DNA of 64,000 nt. Source: Sulfurivirga sp964427185 (GTDB taxonomy: Bacteria; Pseudomonadota; Gammaproteobacteria; Thiomicrospirales; Thiomicrospiraceae). Positions 28,414 to 37,022 of this stretch are shown in pieces; position 1 is the first letter of the stretch, and each line of letters opens with the position of its first letter. The notes beneath the pieces are model-generated. The model was given only the letters and a program-made list of their open reading frames with translations, searched no databases and was not told the origin of the DNA. The stretch lies in assembly GCA_964427185.1 (NCBI GenBank), contig CAYRSN010000002.1:1-64000 (forward strand), read 5' to 3'. The translations under genes and the position numbers were made by a program.

Positions 28414-29166
28414 ATGGCAGGACATAGTAAATGGGCGAATATCAAACATCGTAAGGCGGCACAGGATGCCAAGCGCGGTAAAATTTTTACCAAGCTGATC
28501 CGCGAGCTGGTGGTGGCAGCCAAAATGGGTGGGCCTGTGATCGAGGATAACCCACGTTTGCGCGCAGCAGTGGATAAAGCGCTGCGTAATAACATGAAAA
28601 AAGACACCATTGATAAGGCAATTGCCCGAGGTGCCAGCCAGGATGAGGCGGATAACTATGAAGAGGTGCGCTATGAAGGCTATGGGCCGGGCGGTGTAGC
28701 GATTATGGTGGACTGTCTGACGGACAATAAACAGCGTACGGTTTCTGAAGTGCGTCACGCTTTCAGTAAGCGAGGCGGAAACTTGGGCACGGATGGTTCA
28801 GTTGCTTATCTGTTTAAGCGAATGGGGGTCATCTCTTTTGCGCCGGAGACTGTGGATGAAGATGCCTTAATGGAAGCCGCCATTGAAGCAGGTGCTGAGG
28901 ATGTCGTGATGAACGAAGACGGCAGCATGGATGTTATCACCTCGCCGGAAGACTATATGGACGTACTTTCTGCGTTAGAAGCAGCAGGTTTTAAACCGGT
29001 CAGTGCCGATATTAGTATGGAAGCGGATGTAAAGGCGGAGATTACGGATCCGGAGCAGGCACAGAAAGTGATGGCTTTGATTGATGCGCTGGAAGATCTG
29101 GATGATGTACAGCGCGTCTATTCCAATGTGGATATTCCTGATGCAGTGATGGAGAAGCTGGCCTGA
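28414..29166 (+). CDS. yebC: YebC/PmpR family protein
   Basis: The 250-residue product starts AGHSKWANIKHRKAAQDAKR, the hallmark of the family, and keeps YEGYGPGGVAIMV. Members act as DNA-binding regulators or, as shown more recently for relatives, as translation factors at difficult peptide sequences; which applies here is not evident. It is preceded by AGGAG and followed by ruvC, a very common neighbour. Confidence 0.95.
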   Translation: MAGHSKWANIKHRKAAQDAKRGKIFTKLIRELVVAAKMGGPVIEDNPRLRAAVDKALRNNMKKDTIDKAIARGASQDEADNYEEVRYEGYGPGGVAIMVDCLTDNKQRTVSEVRHAFSKRGGNLGTDGSVAYLFKRMGVISFAPETVDEDALMEAAIEAGAEDVVMNEDGSMDVITSPEDYMDVLSALEAAGFKPVSADISMEADVKAEITDPEQAQKVMALIDALEDLDDVQRVYSNVDIPDAVMEKLA

Positions 29167-29171
29167 GTGCC

Positions 29172-29675
29172 GTGCGGGTTTTGGGCATCGACCCGGGTTC
29201 TCGCCGAACAGGGTTCGGCGTGATCGAGTCAGGCCGGTTTAAGGCGTATTATGTTGCCAGTGGTGTCATACGTGTTGAGAAATTCACACCGCCAGAGCGT
29301 CTTAAACGGATTTTTCAGGCAGTACAACAGTTGCTGATACAATACCAGCCGGAGGTTTTGGCAATTGAAAAGGTGTTTGTGCACAAGGATCCTGTTGCAG
29401 CAATCAAGCTGGGACAGGCACGAGGCGTGGTGTTGTGTGCAGCAGCTTTAGCAGAATTACCCATTTATGAATACACGCCCACTAATATCAAACGTGTAAT
29501 TGTAGGCAGTGGACATGCGGAGAAAACTCAGGTGCAGTTTATGGTGCAGCAGCTGTTGAAGTTAAGTGAAAGCCCTCAGGAAGACGCAGCAGACGCTTTG
29601 GCCTGTGCGCTCTGTCATAGTCGTTATGCGACGCTCAATCCGCTTTCTGTGCGTTCAAAAGGGCAGCAGTTTTGA
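29172..29675 (+). CDS. ruvC: Crossover junction endodeoxyribonuclease RuvC
   Basis: RuvC is the Holliday-junction resolvase. The 167-residue protein has the acidic active site spread over GIDPGSRRTGFG (Asp), LAIEKVFVHK (Glu) and QEDAADALACALCH (Asp residues). The start is GTG at 29172. The stop overlaps the TTG start of ruvA. Confidence 0.96.
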   Translation: MRVLGIDPGSRRTGFGVIESGRFKAYYVASGVIRVEKFTPPERLKRIFQAVQQLLIQYQPEVLAIEKVFVHKDPVAAIKLGQARGVVLCAAALAELPIYEYTPTNIKRVIVGSGHAEKTQVQFMVQQLLKLSESPQEDAADALACALCHSRYATLNPLSVRSKGQQF

Positions 29676-30271
29676 TTGGTGCATTGAAAGGCGTGCCATT
29701 GGTATGGCAACCTCCTGAACTGGTACTGGATGTACAGGGAGTGGGGTATGAGCTTCAGGTGCCCAGTACACTTTCTTTGCAGATGGGAGAACCACTCCAG
29801 CTTTATACCCATCTGATCGTAAGAGATGACCAGATGCAACTATATGGCTTTGAAAGCCAGCAGCAGCGGGATGTCTTTCGCACATTACTCAAAATTAACG
29901 GTGTGGGTGCCAAAATGGCGCTGGCAATTGTGACAACCTGGACGGTGGCAGAGCTGATGCAGATTATTCAGCAGGAAAATCTGAAAGCTTTGACGCAGGT
30001 ACCAGGCGTTGGCAAAAAGACGGCCGAGCGACTGCTGGTAGAGCTGAAACATAAATTTGCTCATACGGAAGTACAAGCTTCTGCAACGGCGTCAGTCTCA
30101 GCACCAGATACGGGCTGTTTACTCAGCGAGGATATTCTGGCGCAACAGGCGCTGGAGCAGCTGGGATATAAACCGCAGGAAGCCGCCAGGCTGGTTAATC
30201 AGGTGGCAGAAGCTGGGCTTGAAACTGCGGAAATTATTAAGCGCGCATTGAAGCAGGCACAGGTGCGATGA
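29672..30271 (+). CDS. ruvA: Holliday junction branch migration protein RuvA
   Basis: RuvA binds the four-way junction and loads the RuvB motor. The 199-residue protein has an N-terminal OB fold (IGALKGVPLVW), helix-hairpin-helix motifs (LLKINGVGAKMALAIV and LTQVPGVGKKTAERLLVELK) and a C-terminal RuvB-contact domain. The start appears to be TTG 29672, overlapping the ruvC stop. It overlaps ruvB by four bases. Confidence 0.96.
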   Translation: MIGALKGVPLVWQPPELVLDVQGVGYELQVPSTLSLQMGEPLQLYTHLIVRDDQMQLYGFESQQQRDVFRTLLKINGVGAKMALAIVTTWTVAELMQIIQQENLKALTQVPGVGKKTAERLLVELKHKFAHTEVQASATASVSAPDTGCLLSEDILAQQALEQLGYKPQEAARLVNQVAEAGLETAEIIKRALKQAQVR

Positions 30272-31275
30272 TCGAAACCGACCGCATTGTGGGGAATCAG
30301 GCTGCAGAGGATGATATCTACCTCCAGCCGAAAATCCGCCCGCAGTCTTTTGAAGACTATGTGGGGCAACAGACCGCTCGTGCTCAGCTGTCCATGTTTA
30401 TTGAGGCTGCGCGTCAGCGTAACGAAGCGTTGGATCATGTGTTGCTTTATGGTCCGCCTGGGTTAGGCAAGACCACTTTAGCGAATATTATTGCCCATGA
30501 AATGGGGGCGCATCTGCGTCAAACTTCAGGTCCAGCATTGGAGCGCCTTGGTGATCTGGCAGCCCTTTTAACCCGGCTTGAGCCTTTTGATGTGCTCTTT
30601 ATTGATGAAATTCACCGGCTTTCACCGTCTGTTGAAGAGATTCTCTATCCTGCTATGGAAGATTATCATATCGATATCATCATTGGCGAGGGGCCGGCTG
30701 CCCAAAGTGTGCAGATTGATATCCCACCCTTTACCTTGGTAGGCGCAACAACGCGCGCGGGGCTGTTGACCACTCCGTTGTTGGATCGTTTCGGCATTGT
30801 GCAGCGCCTGGAATTTTATTCTGTGTCGGAGCTGGCTCAGATTGTCATGCGCTCTGCCCACATACTGGGTGCTTCCATTGAGCCTGCGGGTGCGGAAGAG
30901 ATTGCGCGACGTGCACGCGGCACCCCACGGATTGCCAATCGTCTGCTTAAGCGTGTGCGGGATTTTGCCCAGGTAAGGGGGGATGGTGTGATTACCCGGG
31001 TTGTGGCAGATCAAGCCTTGAATTTATTGGAAGTGGATCCATTAGGTTTGGACAAGATGGATCGGCGTTTATTGCAGCTGGTTATTGATCAGTTTGACGG
31101 CGGGCCGGTAGGCATTGATAGCCTTGCCAGTGCACTGGGAGAGGAAAAAGGCACCATTGAAGAAGTGATAGAGCCCTATTTGGTGCAACAGGGGTTTTTG
31201 GTTCGAACGCCGCGTGGGCGCTTAGTGACCGAACAGGCTTATGCACATCTGGGTTTGAAAAGTCATAAAGCATAG
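30268..31275 (+). CDS. ruvB: Holliday junction branch migration ATPase RuvB
   Basis: A AAA+ motor of 335 residues. Walker A is GPPGLGKTT, Walker B is LFIDEIHRL, sensor 1 lies in LVGATTRAGLL, and the C-terminal winged helix includes RTPRGRLVT. It ends the compact yebC-ruvC-ruvA-ruvB run; tolQ starts 60 bp later. Confidence 0.98.
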   Translation: MIETDRIVGNQAAEDDIYLQPKIRPQSFEDYVGQQTARAQLSMFIEAARQRNEALDHVLLYGPPGLGKTTLANIIAHEMGAHLRQTSGPALERLGDLAALLTRLEPFDVLFIDEIHRLSPSVEEILYPAMEDYHIDIIIGEGPAAQSVQIDIPPFTLVGATTRAGLLTTPLLDRFGIVQRLEFYSVSELAQIVMRSAHILGASIEPAGAEEIARRARGTPRIANRLLKRVRDFAQVRGDGVITRVVADQALNLLEVDPLGLDKMDRRLLQLVIDQFDGGPVGIDSLASALGEEKGTIEEVIEPYLVQQGFLVRTPRGRLVTEQAYAHLGLKSHKA

Positions 31276-31334
31276 CCGTCAGGCGTATGAGGGCGGTAAA
31301 ATGTCCGCTTATAAATCTTAGATAAAGAGGGGTT

Positions 31335-32021
31335 ATGAACGCGCAACAGTTTTTTGAGTTGATTATGAATGCCTCTCCTGTTGTGCAGGGAGTTATGGGG
31401 CTTTTGGTATTGATGTCCATCGCGGTCTGGGCAGTAGGGCTGGCGAAGCTAGGGCAGTTGGTGCGTTTGCAAAAGCAGCTGAAAGGACTGGAAGCAGATT
31501 TTGACCGCGAACAGGGATTGGAGCTTTACTACCACTTGGGACAAAAACCGTATGGTACCGGTGTAGTCGGTGAAGTCCTGCATGCACCTGTGGCGGAGTT
31601 TTTAAAGCTGCATGAGCTGGGTGTGCGTCAGGCGGATGGATTACTGGAGGGTGCAGAGCGTGCTGTGCAGGTCGCTTTGGGAAAAGCGCGCAGTGAGACA
31701 GAGCAGATGTTATCCACGTTAGCGACGATCGGCTCATCGGCACCTTATATTGGGCTATTCGGCACGGTATGGGGCGTGATGAATGCTTTTGCAGGGCTGG
31801 CAAATGTACAGCAGGCAACGCTTTCTGCCGTAGCACCGGGGATTGCGGAGGCCTTAATTGCAACAGCACTGGGGTTGTTTGCGGCGATTCCGGCTGTGAT
31901 TGCTTATAACCGGCTGACTGCGCGTGCCAATGCCTTGAATGATCGGCTGGAGATGTTGAGCGAGGCCGTATTAACACGCCTGCACCGTCAGACACGTAAA
32001 CATATTGCTTCTGGGGCATGA
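31335..32021 (+). CDS. tolQ: Tol-Pal system proton channel subunit TolQ
   Basis: TolQ, with TolR, forms the proton-driven motor that energises TolA for outer-membrane constriction at division. The 228-residue protein has three membrane helices: one near residues 15-38, and two after the cytoplasmic loop, including IGLFGTVWGVMNAFAGL and ALGLFAAIPAVIAYN. The start has AAAGAGGGG upstream. Confidence 0.95.
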   Translation: MNAQQFFELIMNASPVVQGVMGLLVLMSIAVWAVGLAKLGQLVRLQKQLKGLEADFDREQGLELYYHLGQKPYGTGVVGEVLHAPVAEFLKLHELGVRQADGLLEGAERAVQVALGKARSETEQMLSTLATIGSSAPYIGLFGTVWGVMNAFAGLANVQQATLSAVAPGIAEALIATALGLFAAIPAVIAYNRLTARANALNDRLEMLSEAVLTRLHRQTRKHIASGA

Positions 32022-32024
32022 TAA

Positions 32025-32468
32025 ATGAGTATACGGCGTTTGCGAGTACACCATAAACGCCCCAAGCTGGTGGCGGAAATCAATGTGGTGCCTTATGTGG
32101 ATATTACCTTGGTGCTGCTGATTATTTTTATGGTGACCGCACCGATTGTACAGCAAGCGGTTTGGGTGGAGCTTCCGGAAACGCCCAGAATAAAAAGCGC
32201 GACAGACAACTCTGCTGCCACACCTTTTGTTATCACTGTTACAAAAGCAGGATTATATCGTACCAGTGCACACCCTGATAGGGTGGTTTCTACTGAAGCA
32301 CTTCCTGAGTTGGTGGCTGAGGCGGTGGCACGCGCACAGTTAAAGCAGCCTGTTTATCTTCAGGGAGATAAGCAGGCACCTTATGGCAAGGTGGTTAAGC
32401 TGTTTGTGCTGCTGAAAGCGAATGGTGTAAAAAACGTGGCGCTATTGACTGAGCCGGAGCAGCAATAA
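32025..32468 (+). CDS. tolR: Tol-Pal system protein TolR (ExbD family)
   Basis: A 147-residue ExbD/TolR family protein with one membrane helix (VPYVDITLVLLIIFMVTAPI) holding the essential Asp, and a periplasmic domain. It follows tolQ by three bases and overlaps tolA by one, which implies coupled translation and fixed stoichiometry. Confidence 0.95.
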   Translation: MSIRRLRVHHKRPKLVAEINVVPYVDITLVLLIIFMVTAPIVQQAVWVELPETPRIKSATDNSAATPFVITVTKAGLYRTSAHPDRVVSTEALPELVAEAVARAQLKQPVYLQGDKQAPYGKVVKLFVLLKANGVKNVALLTEPEQQ

Positions 32469-33484
32469 TGATCCGTTTTGTGTTGAAACACCCGTTGGCA
32501 ACATTTTTTTCTCTGCTGTTGCATGGCGGGCTTGCAGCAACTGTTTTTTGGCTTTATCTGCACACACCGTCGGAGCGTGAGCAGGTTGTCAATATTCCGG
32601 CGGATCAGGCTGTCTCTGAGCAAACCACAAAGCCTGTAGAGGTCATGCAGCCGATGCGTACTTTTACCGTAGATGCTGATCTGGTACAGCAGCAGCTACA
32701 GAAAATCCAGCAGGAAGAGCTGGAAAAACAGCGGCGTGCGGAACAACTGCGTCAGCAGGCGGAGGCTGAAAAGCAGCGTCTGGCCGAGTTAAAACGTCAG
32801 CAGGAAAAAGCGCGTCAGCAAGCACTGGCAGCACAGCAGGCAGCGGAAGCCGCCCGCAAAAAAGCAGAAACGCTCAAACAGCAGCAGGAGGCTGCCCGTC
32901 AAAAGCTGCTGGCTGAGCAACAACGTGCACAGGCACTGAAAAAAGCGGCTGAAGAAGCCGCCCGTAAAAAAGCTGAAGCCGAACGCAAAGCACAGGAAAT
33001 TTTGCGTGAAAAACAGCTGGCAGAAGAAAGAAAGCGTCAGTTAGAAGCTGAATTAAAGCGTAAAGCGGAAGAAAAGCGCCGTTTGGAAGAAGCCGCGCAA
33101 AAAGCCAAGCTGGAAGAAGCGCGTCGTCGTCAACAGGCTCTGTTGCAAAAACAGCTGCTGGAAGAGCAGCAGCGTCGTCAGCAGCTGCTGGAGCGTGAAC
33201 AGCTGAGCAAGCTGCGACAACTGTATATCAGTGAAATTGCCGCAAAAGTAAGAGAAAACTGGCGTACCCCGGTAAAGGTCAATCCAGAAGCGGCTTGTGA
33301 GCTACAGATTACACAGGATAAAACCGGTAAGATTCTTTCCGTGCAGGTTCTCAACTGCAATGCATATGCCGATCGGCAGTTTAAGGTGGCCGCTGAACGT
33401 GCTGTCTGGCGTACGGCACAGTTACCGCCGCCGCCTAATGAAGCCCTGTTTGAGCGTGTTGTTCGTTTTAAGTTTAAACCCTGA
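32468..33484 (+). CDS. tolA: Cell envelope integrity protein TolA
   Basis: A 338-residue protein with an N-terminal anchor (ATFFSLLLHGGLAATVFW) and a long Lys/Glu/Ala/Gln-rich alpha-helix (about residues 70-245) that spans the periplasm. The C-terminal globular domain begins near YISEIAAKVRENWRTP and has paired Cys, as in TonB/TolA folds. The low-complexity helix is the usual TolA feature, not a sign of assembly error. Confidence 0.94.
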   Translation: MIRFVLKHPLATFFSLLLHGGLAATVFWLYLHTPSEREQVVNIPADQAVSEQTTKPVEVMQPMRTFTVDADLVQQQLQKIQQEELEKQRRAEQLRQQAEAEKQRLAELKRQQEKARQQALAAQQAAEAARKKAETLKQQQEAARQKLLAEQQRAQALKKAAEEAARKKAEAERKAQEILREKQLAEERKRQLEAELKRKAEEKRRLEEAAQKAKLEEARRRQQALLQKQLLEEQQRRQQLLEREQLSKLRQLYISEIAAKVRENWRTPVKVNPEAACELQITQDKTGKILSVQVLNCNAYADRQFKVAAERAVWRTAQLPPPPNEALFERVVRFKFKP

Positions 33485-33493
33485 GGAATGTGA

Positions 33494-34783
33494 ATGAAAA
33501 AACAACTGATTGCTGCTTTTTTGGTGTTATGGTCCGTTGCTGCTCATGCCGTGTTGACGATCGAGATCAACCAGGCACAACAGGCACCAACGCCTGTGGC
33601 GATTATTCCGTTTGCTGGTGAAGGTGCGGCACCTCATAAGATTTCGGAAATTGTGGGGTTTGATCTGTTGCGCAGTGGTAAGTTTCAGGCCATTGACCCT
33701 CAGCTTTTGCCTGAGCTGCCGTTGCAGCCGGAAAATATTCACTATGCGCAGTGGCGAGATACGGGCTCAGATGTACTGTTAATGGGAGATGTCAAACTGC
33801 AGGCGAACGGACTATGGATGGTAAGTGCGACATTGGTCGACCTGCTTCGCCAGCAGGTTCTGTTCTCAAAAAGTTGGCAAGGGCTTTCTTCTAATCGACT
33901 ACGTCGTGTCGCCCATCAGATTTCCGACTTGCTCTATGAACAGCTGACCGGTATGCCGGGGGCCTTTGATACGCGTATTGCATATGTATTGGTGGAACAG
34001 GCCGGTGATAAACGCCGTTACACCCTGAATGTTGCTGATTCAGACGGTCATAATGAAAAGGCCATTTTGCGTTCCTATGATGCGATTATGTCTCCAGCCT
34101 GGTCGCCGGATGGGAAAAAACTGGCCTACGTTTCTTTTGAAAACGGCCGTTCAGAGGTTTATGTACAGAATCTTTATACTGGCAAACGCACGCGTGTGGC
34201 GGCGTATAAAGGCATCAACAGTGCGCCAGCCTGGTCGCCGGATGGTGAAAAGCTGGCGCTGACGCTTTCGAAAGCGGGCAGTTCGGATATTTATGTGCTG
34301 GATCTGTCCTCGAAAAAGCTGACGCGTTTAACGCGCCACTGGGCGATTGAAACTGAGCCGGCCTGGTCGCCGGATGGTCGTACACTGTATTTCACCTCCG
34401 ACCGTCGCGGTCAGCCTCAGATTTTTAAACTGACGTTGGCGACAGGTGAGATTGAGCGAGTCACCTTTGAGGGTACCTATAACGCGAATCCGGTCGTGTC
34501 GCCCGATGGTCGTTATCTGGCGATGGTGACAGCCTCTCCGGGCGAGGGGTATCACATCGGGTTGCTTGACCTGCAAACAGGTGAGCGACAAATTTTAACG
34601 ACTACCTTTTTGGATGAGTCGCCGAGCTTTGCACCCAATGGCGAAATGCTCATTTATGCCATGAACCGAAATGGTAAGGGGCAGTTGGCTGTTGTTTCTG
34701 CCGAAGGGGGGACTTCCCAGTTTCTAAAAGTACAAAACGGTGAAGTCAAAGAGCCAGATTGGGGACCTTATAGCCCAAGATAA
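33494..34783 (+). CDS. tolB: Tol-Pal system beta-propeller protein TolB
   Basis: A 429-residue periplasmic protein with a signal peptide ending near VAAHAVL, an N-terminal alpha/beta domain, and a six-bladed propeller whose blades repeat PAWSPDGKKLAYVS, PAWSPDGEKLALT, PAWSPDGRTLYFTS and VVSPDGRYLAMV. TolB binds Pal and TolA. It is placed between tolA and pal, as usual. Confidence 0.97.
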   Translation: MKKQLIAAFLVLWSVAAHAVLTIEINQAQQAPTPVAIIPFAGEGAAPHKISEIVGFDLLRSGKFQAIDPQLLPELPLQPENIHYAQWRDTGSDVLLMGDVKLQANGLWMVSATLVDLLRQQVLFSKSWQGLSSNRLRRVAHQISDLLYEQLTGMPGAFDTRIAYVLVEQAGDKRRYTLNVADSDGHNEKAILRSYDAIMSPAWSPDGKKLAYVSFENGRSEVYVQNLYTGKRTRVAAYKGINSAPAWSPDGEKLALTLSKAGSSDIYVLDLSSKKLTRLTRHWAIETEPAWSPDGRTLYFTSDRRGQPQIFKLTLATGEIERVTFEGTYNANPVVSPDGRYLAMVTASPGEGYHIGLLDLQTGERQILTTTFLDESPSFAPNGEMLIYAMNRNGKGQLAVVSAEGGTSQFLKVQNGEVKEPDWGPYSPR

Positions 34784-34795
34784 AAGGAGAGCGGT

Positions 34796-35401
34796 ATGTT
34801 GAAACGAATTATGGTGGGGAGCGTTACGCTGATGCTGTTAGGAGGATGTGCCGGACAGCAGGTGAAAGAGGATGCGCAGCAGGCGGCACCGGTTGAACAG
34901 GTGACACAAGCGGAAAAAGCACAGGATGAGCAGGGAGGGCTGCCTATTCAAACGCCAGCGTCCGGTGGTGTAGAGATAATTCCAATCACGGAAGATGAAA
35001 CATCTAAAATTGACGACAAAACCCTCTCTTCGGAAGAGGCTGCGGTAGAGGGGCAGTCTATCCCGTTGGCCTATGAGCCAGTCATTTACTTTGCCTATGA
35101 TTCAGACAATGTCACGCCTGAAGGACGGGAAATACTGAAGTATTATGCAGATAAGCTGCTGGCACAGCCGAATGTACGGGTGCGTCTGGAAGGGCATACG
35201 GATGAAAGAGGATCGCCTGAATATAACCTGGCACTGGGTGAACGGCGGGCAAAGGCGGTTCAGGAAGTCTTAGTGCTCTATGGGGTGACACCTGATCGGA
35301 TAGAAGTCGTCAGTTATGGTGAAACGCATCCTGCGGTTGCAGGGCATGATGAGGCGGCTTGGGCTAAAAATCGTCGTGTTGAACTGGTGTTTGTCAAATG
35401 A
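34796..35401 (+). CDS. pal: Peptidoglycan-associated lipoprotein Pal
   Basis: A 201-residue outer-membrane lipoprotein. The lipobox LLGGC places the lipidated Cys at residue 18. A long Gln/Glu-rich linker (to about residue 90) precedes an OmpA-like peptidoglycan-binding domain with YFAYDSDNVTPEG, LEGHTDERGSPEYNLALGER and AWAKNRRVELVF. It overlaps cpoB by four bases. A second Pal-like gene is at 42920. Confidence 0.93.
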   Translation: MLKRIMVGSVTLMLLGGCAGQQVKEDAQQAAPVEQVTQAEKAQDEQGGLPIQTPASGGVEIIPITEDETSKIDDKTLSSEEAAVEGQSIPLAYEPVIYFAYDSDNVTPEGREILKYYADKLLAQPNVRVRLEGHTDERGSPEYNLALGERRAKAVQEVLVLYGVTPDRIEVVSYGETHPAVAGHDEAAWAKNRRVELVFVK

Positions 35402-36207
35402 AGCGTGTAGGAATATTCACAGCAGGTGTGCTGTTAAGTATGCAGGCGTGGAGTGCACCGGTCGAGGTGATTGAAAGTGCTGCTTTGCAAAAACGGGTTG
35501 AAAGGCTTGAACGCATGCTGGAAAACCCCGTTTTATTACAGTTAAGCGATCGTCTGGCAGAGCAGGAGCGAGAGATACAGCACCTGGGGGATCAGGTTGA
35601 TCGCTTGAAATGGCGCTTGAAACAGATGGAAAAACAGCGCCAGCAGGAGATCACCGCTTTACAGGCGCAGATTGAAGACTTAAAAACACAGCAGTCCAAA
35701 GCGGTTCCTTCTGAGGTTGAAGCTGAAGTAGAGGCGCTACCTCCAGCAGTGCAACCTCCGCTCCAAACACCTGATGTGACTGCTCAGCCCGAACAGCTGT
35801 TGAAACCTGCTGATAAAGAGGTGAGAAAAGCCTATGATCAGGCGATGACCTTACTGCGCAAAGCGCGCTATAAGGAAGCCGCACAAGCATTTGAGGCCTT
35901 TTTGAAGACGCACGGTCAAACGCAGCTGGCACCGAATGCGGCTTATTGGGCGGGCGAAGCTTATATGGCAGAGCTGGATTATCAGCGTGCCTGGCCTTAT
36001 TTTGAGCAGGTAATTCAGCGTTTTCCGCAAAGTAATAAGTATGATGACAGTCTTTATAGAGGCGCAGATGCACTCTATCAGCTGGGACAAAAAGATAAAG
36101 CCATTCAGTTGCTGAAACAACTGATTCGTGCTGATAAGGCCGAGCCGGCGCTGAAAAAGCGGGCTGAAAAGCAGTTAAAAGCTTGGGCAGCGCAAGATGG
36201 CCGCTAA
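35398..36207 (+). CDS. cpoB: Cell division coordinator CpoB (YbgF)
   Basis: A 269-residue periplasmic protein with a signal peptide (cut near AWSAPVE), an N-terminal coiled coil (about 30-110) used for trimerisation, a Pro-rich linker, and C-terminal TPR repeats starting near VRKAYDQAMTLLRKARYKEA. CpoB links Tol-Pal to PBP1B activity at division. It is the last tol-pal gene and overlaps queC by 11 bases. Confidence 0.92.
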   Translation: MKRVGIFTAGVLLSMQAWSAPVEVIESAALQKRVERLERMLENPVLLQLSDRLAEQEREIQHLGDQVDRLKWRLKQMEKQRQQEITALQAQIEDLKTQQSKAVPSEVEAEVEALPPAVQPPLQTPDVTAQPEQLLKPADKEVRKAYDQAMTLLRKARYKEAAQAFEAFLKTHGQTQLAPNAAYWAGEAYMAELDYQRAWPYFEQVIQRFPQSNKYDDSLYRGADALYQLGQKDKAIQLLKQLIRADKAEPALKKRAEKQLKAWAAQDGR

Positions 36208-36874
36208 AAATGCGATTGTTCTGCTTTCCGGCGGACTGGATTCGGCAACCGTGTTAGCTATGGCACGTGCACAGGGGTATGTATGCCATACGTTAAGCTT
36301 TGAATACGGTCAGCGTCACCTGGCAGAACTGAAGGCTGCCAGGATGCTTTCCGAGGCACTGGGCGCGCAAAGTCATCGGGTTGTGCGGATTGAGCTGGGG
36401 CAGATCGGCGGCTCTGCTTTAACGGATCCTGCATTGGATGTGCCGGTAGAAGGTGTGAGCGATGAAATTCCCATTACCTATGTGCCGGCACGGAATATGA
36501 CGTTTCTGTCTTTTGCCGTAGGGCTGGGAGAAGTATTGGCTGCACAGGATATTTTTATGGGAGTTAATGCCGTGGATTACTCTGGGTATCCTGACTGTCG
36601 TCCGGCCTTTATAGAGGCATTTACTCAAGCGGCGAATTTGGGTACAAAAGCTGGTGTGGAAGGCCGGCCGTTTAAGCTGCATACGCCTTTGATTCATCTG
36701 AGTAAAGCTGAGATCATTCAAACAGGTGTGCAGCTGGGGGTGGATTATGCCTTGACCGTATCCTGTTATCAGGCTGATGCCGAAGGGCGTGCCTGTGGGC
36801 GCTGTGATAGTTGTCGTCTGCGAAAGAAAGGGTTTGAAGAGGCTGGTGTACCGGATCCCACACGGTATCAGTAG
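36197..36874 (+). CDS. queC: 7-cyano-7-deazaguanine synthase
   Basis: QueC makes preQ0, a precursor of queuosine in tRNA, from 7-carboxy-7-deazaguanine, ammonia and ATP. The 225-residue protein has the PP-loop LLSGGLDSATVL and the C-terminal zinc cluster CYQADAEGRACGRCDSCRLR. It follows cpoB with overlap, a common arrangement in this group. Confidence 0.96.
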   Translation: MAAKNAIVLLSGGLDSATVLAMARAQGYVCHTLSFEYGQRHLAELKAARMLSEALGAQSHRVVRIELGQIGGSALTDPALDVPVEGVSDEIPITYVPARNMTFLSFAVGLGEVLAAQDIFMGVNAVDYSGYPDCRPAFIEAFTQAANLGTKAGVEGRPFKLHTPLIHLSKAEIIQTGVQLGVDYALTVSCYQADAEGRACGRCDSCRLRKKGFEEAGVPDPTRYQ

Positions 36875-36906
36875 GTAGGGTTTTATCCTGGTTATTTAAG
36901 TACCAC

Positions 36907-36915
36907 TGGTATAAT
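36907..36915 (+). promoter_or_regulatory. Extended -10 promoter of rnr
   Basis: TGGTATAAT (TGn plus perfect TATAAT) lies about 108 bp before the rnr start, leaving a 5' untranslated leader of roughly 100 bases that holds a strong hairpin (36955-36986). No clear -35 was seen. Confidence 0.6.
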
Positions 36916-36954
36916 CCCCATTAAATTTAAGATTAAAGCTTCCTCCGGATCGGA

Positions 36955-36986
36955 TTTATTTCTAAACTTCCACGCTTAGAAATAAA
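36955..36986 (+). promoter_or_regulatory. AU-rich hairpin in the rnr leader
   Basis: TTTATTTCTAA and TTAGAAATAAA form a perfect 11-bp inverted repeat around a ten-base loop, in the leader of rnr and 37 bp before the start codon. There is no T-tract, so it is not an intrinsic terminator. Such an AU-rich stem would be temperature-sensitive or could be an RNase target, but a function is not proven. Confidence 0.55.
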
Positions 36987-37022
36987 GCTGATGCGGGGGA
37001 TGAAATAAAGCAAAGGAAACCA

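Noticed and set aside
31393..32019. A 208-codon antisense frame to tolQ
   Set aside because: It is fully antisense to a strongly conserved gene, and its composition is Pro/Ser/Arg-rich as expected of a shadow frame.
32680..33230. Low-complexity repeat or assembly artefact in tolA
   Set aside because: A long Lys/Glu/Ala/Gln helix is the normal structure of TolA domain II.
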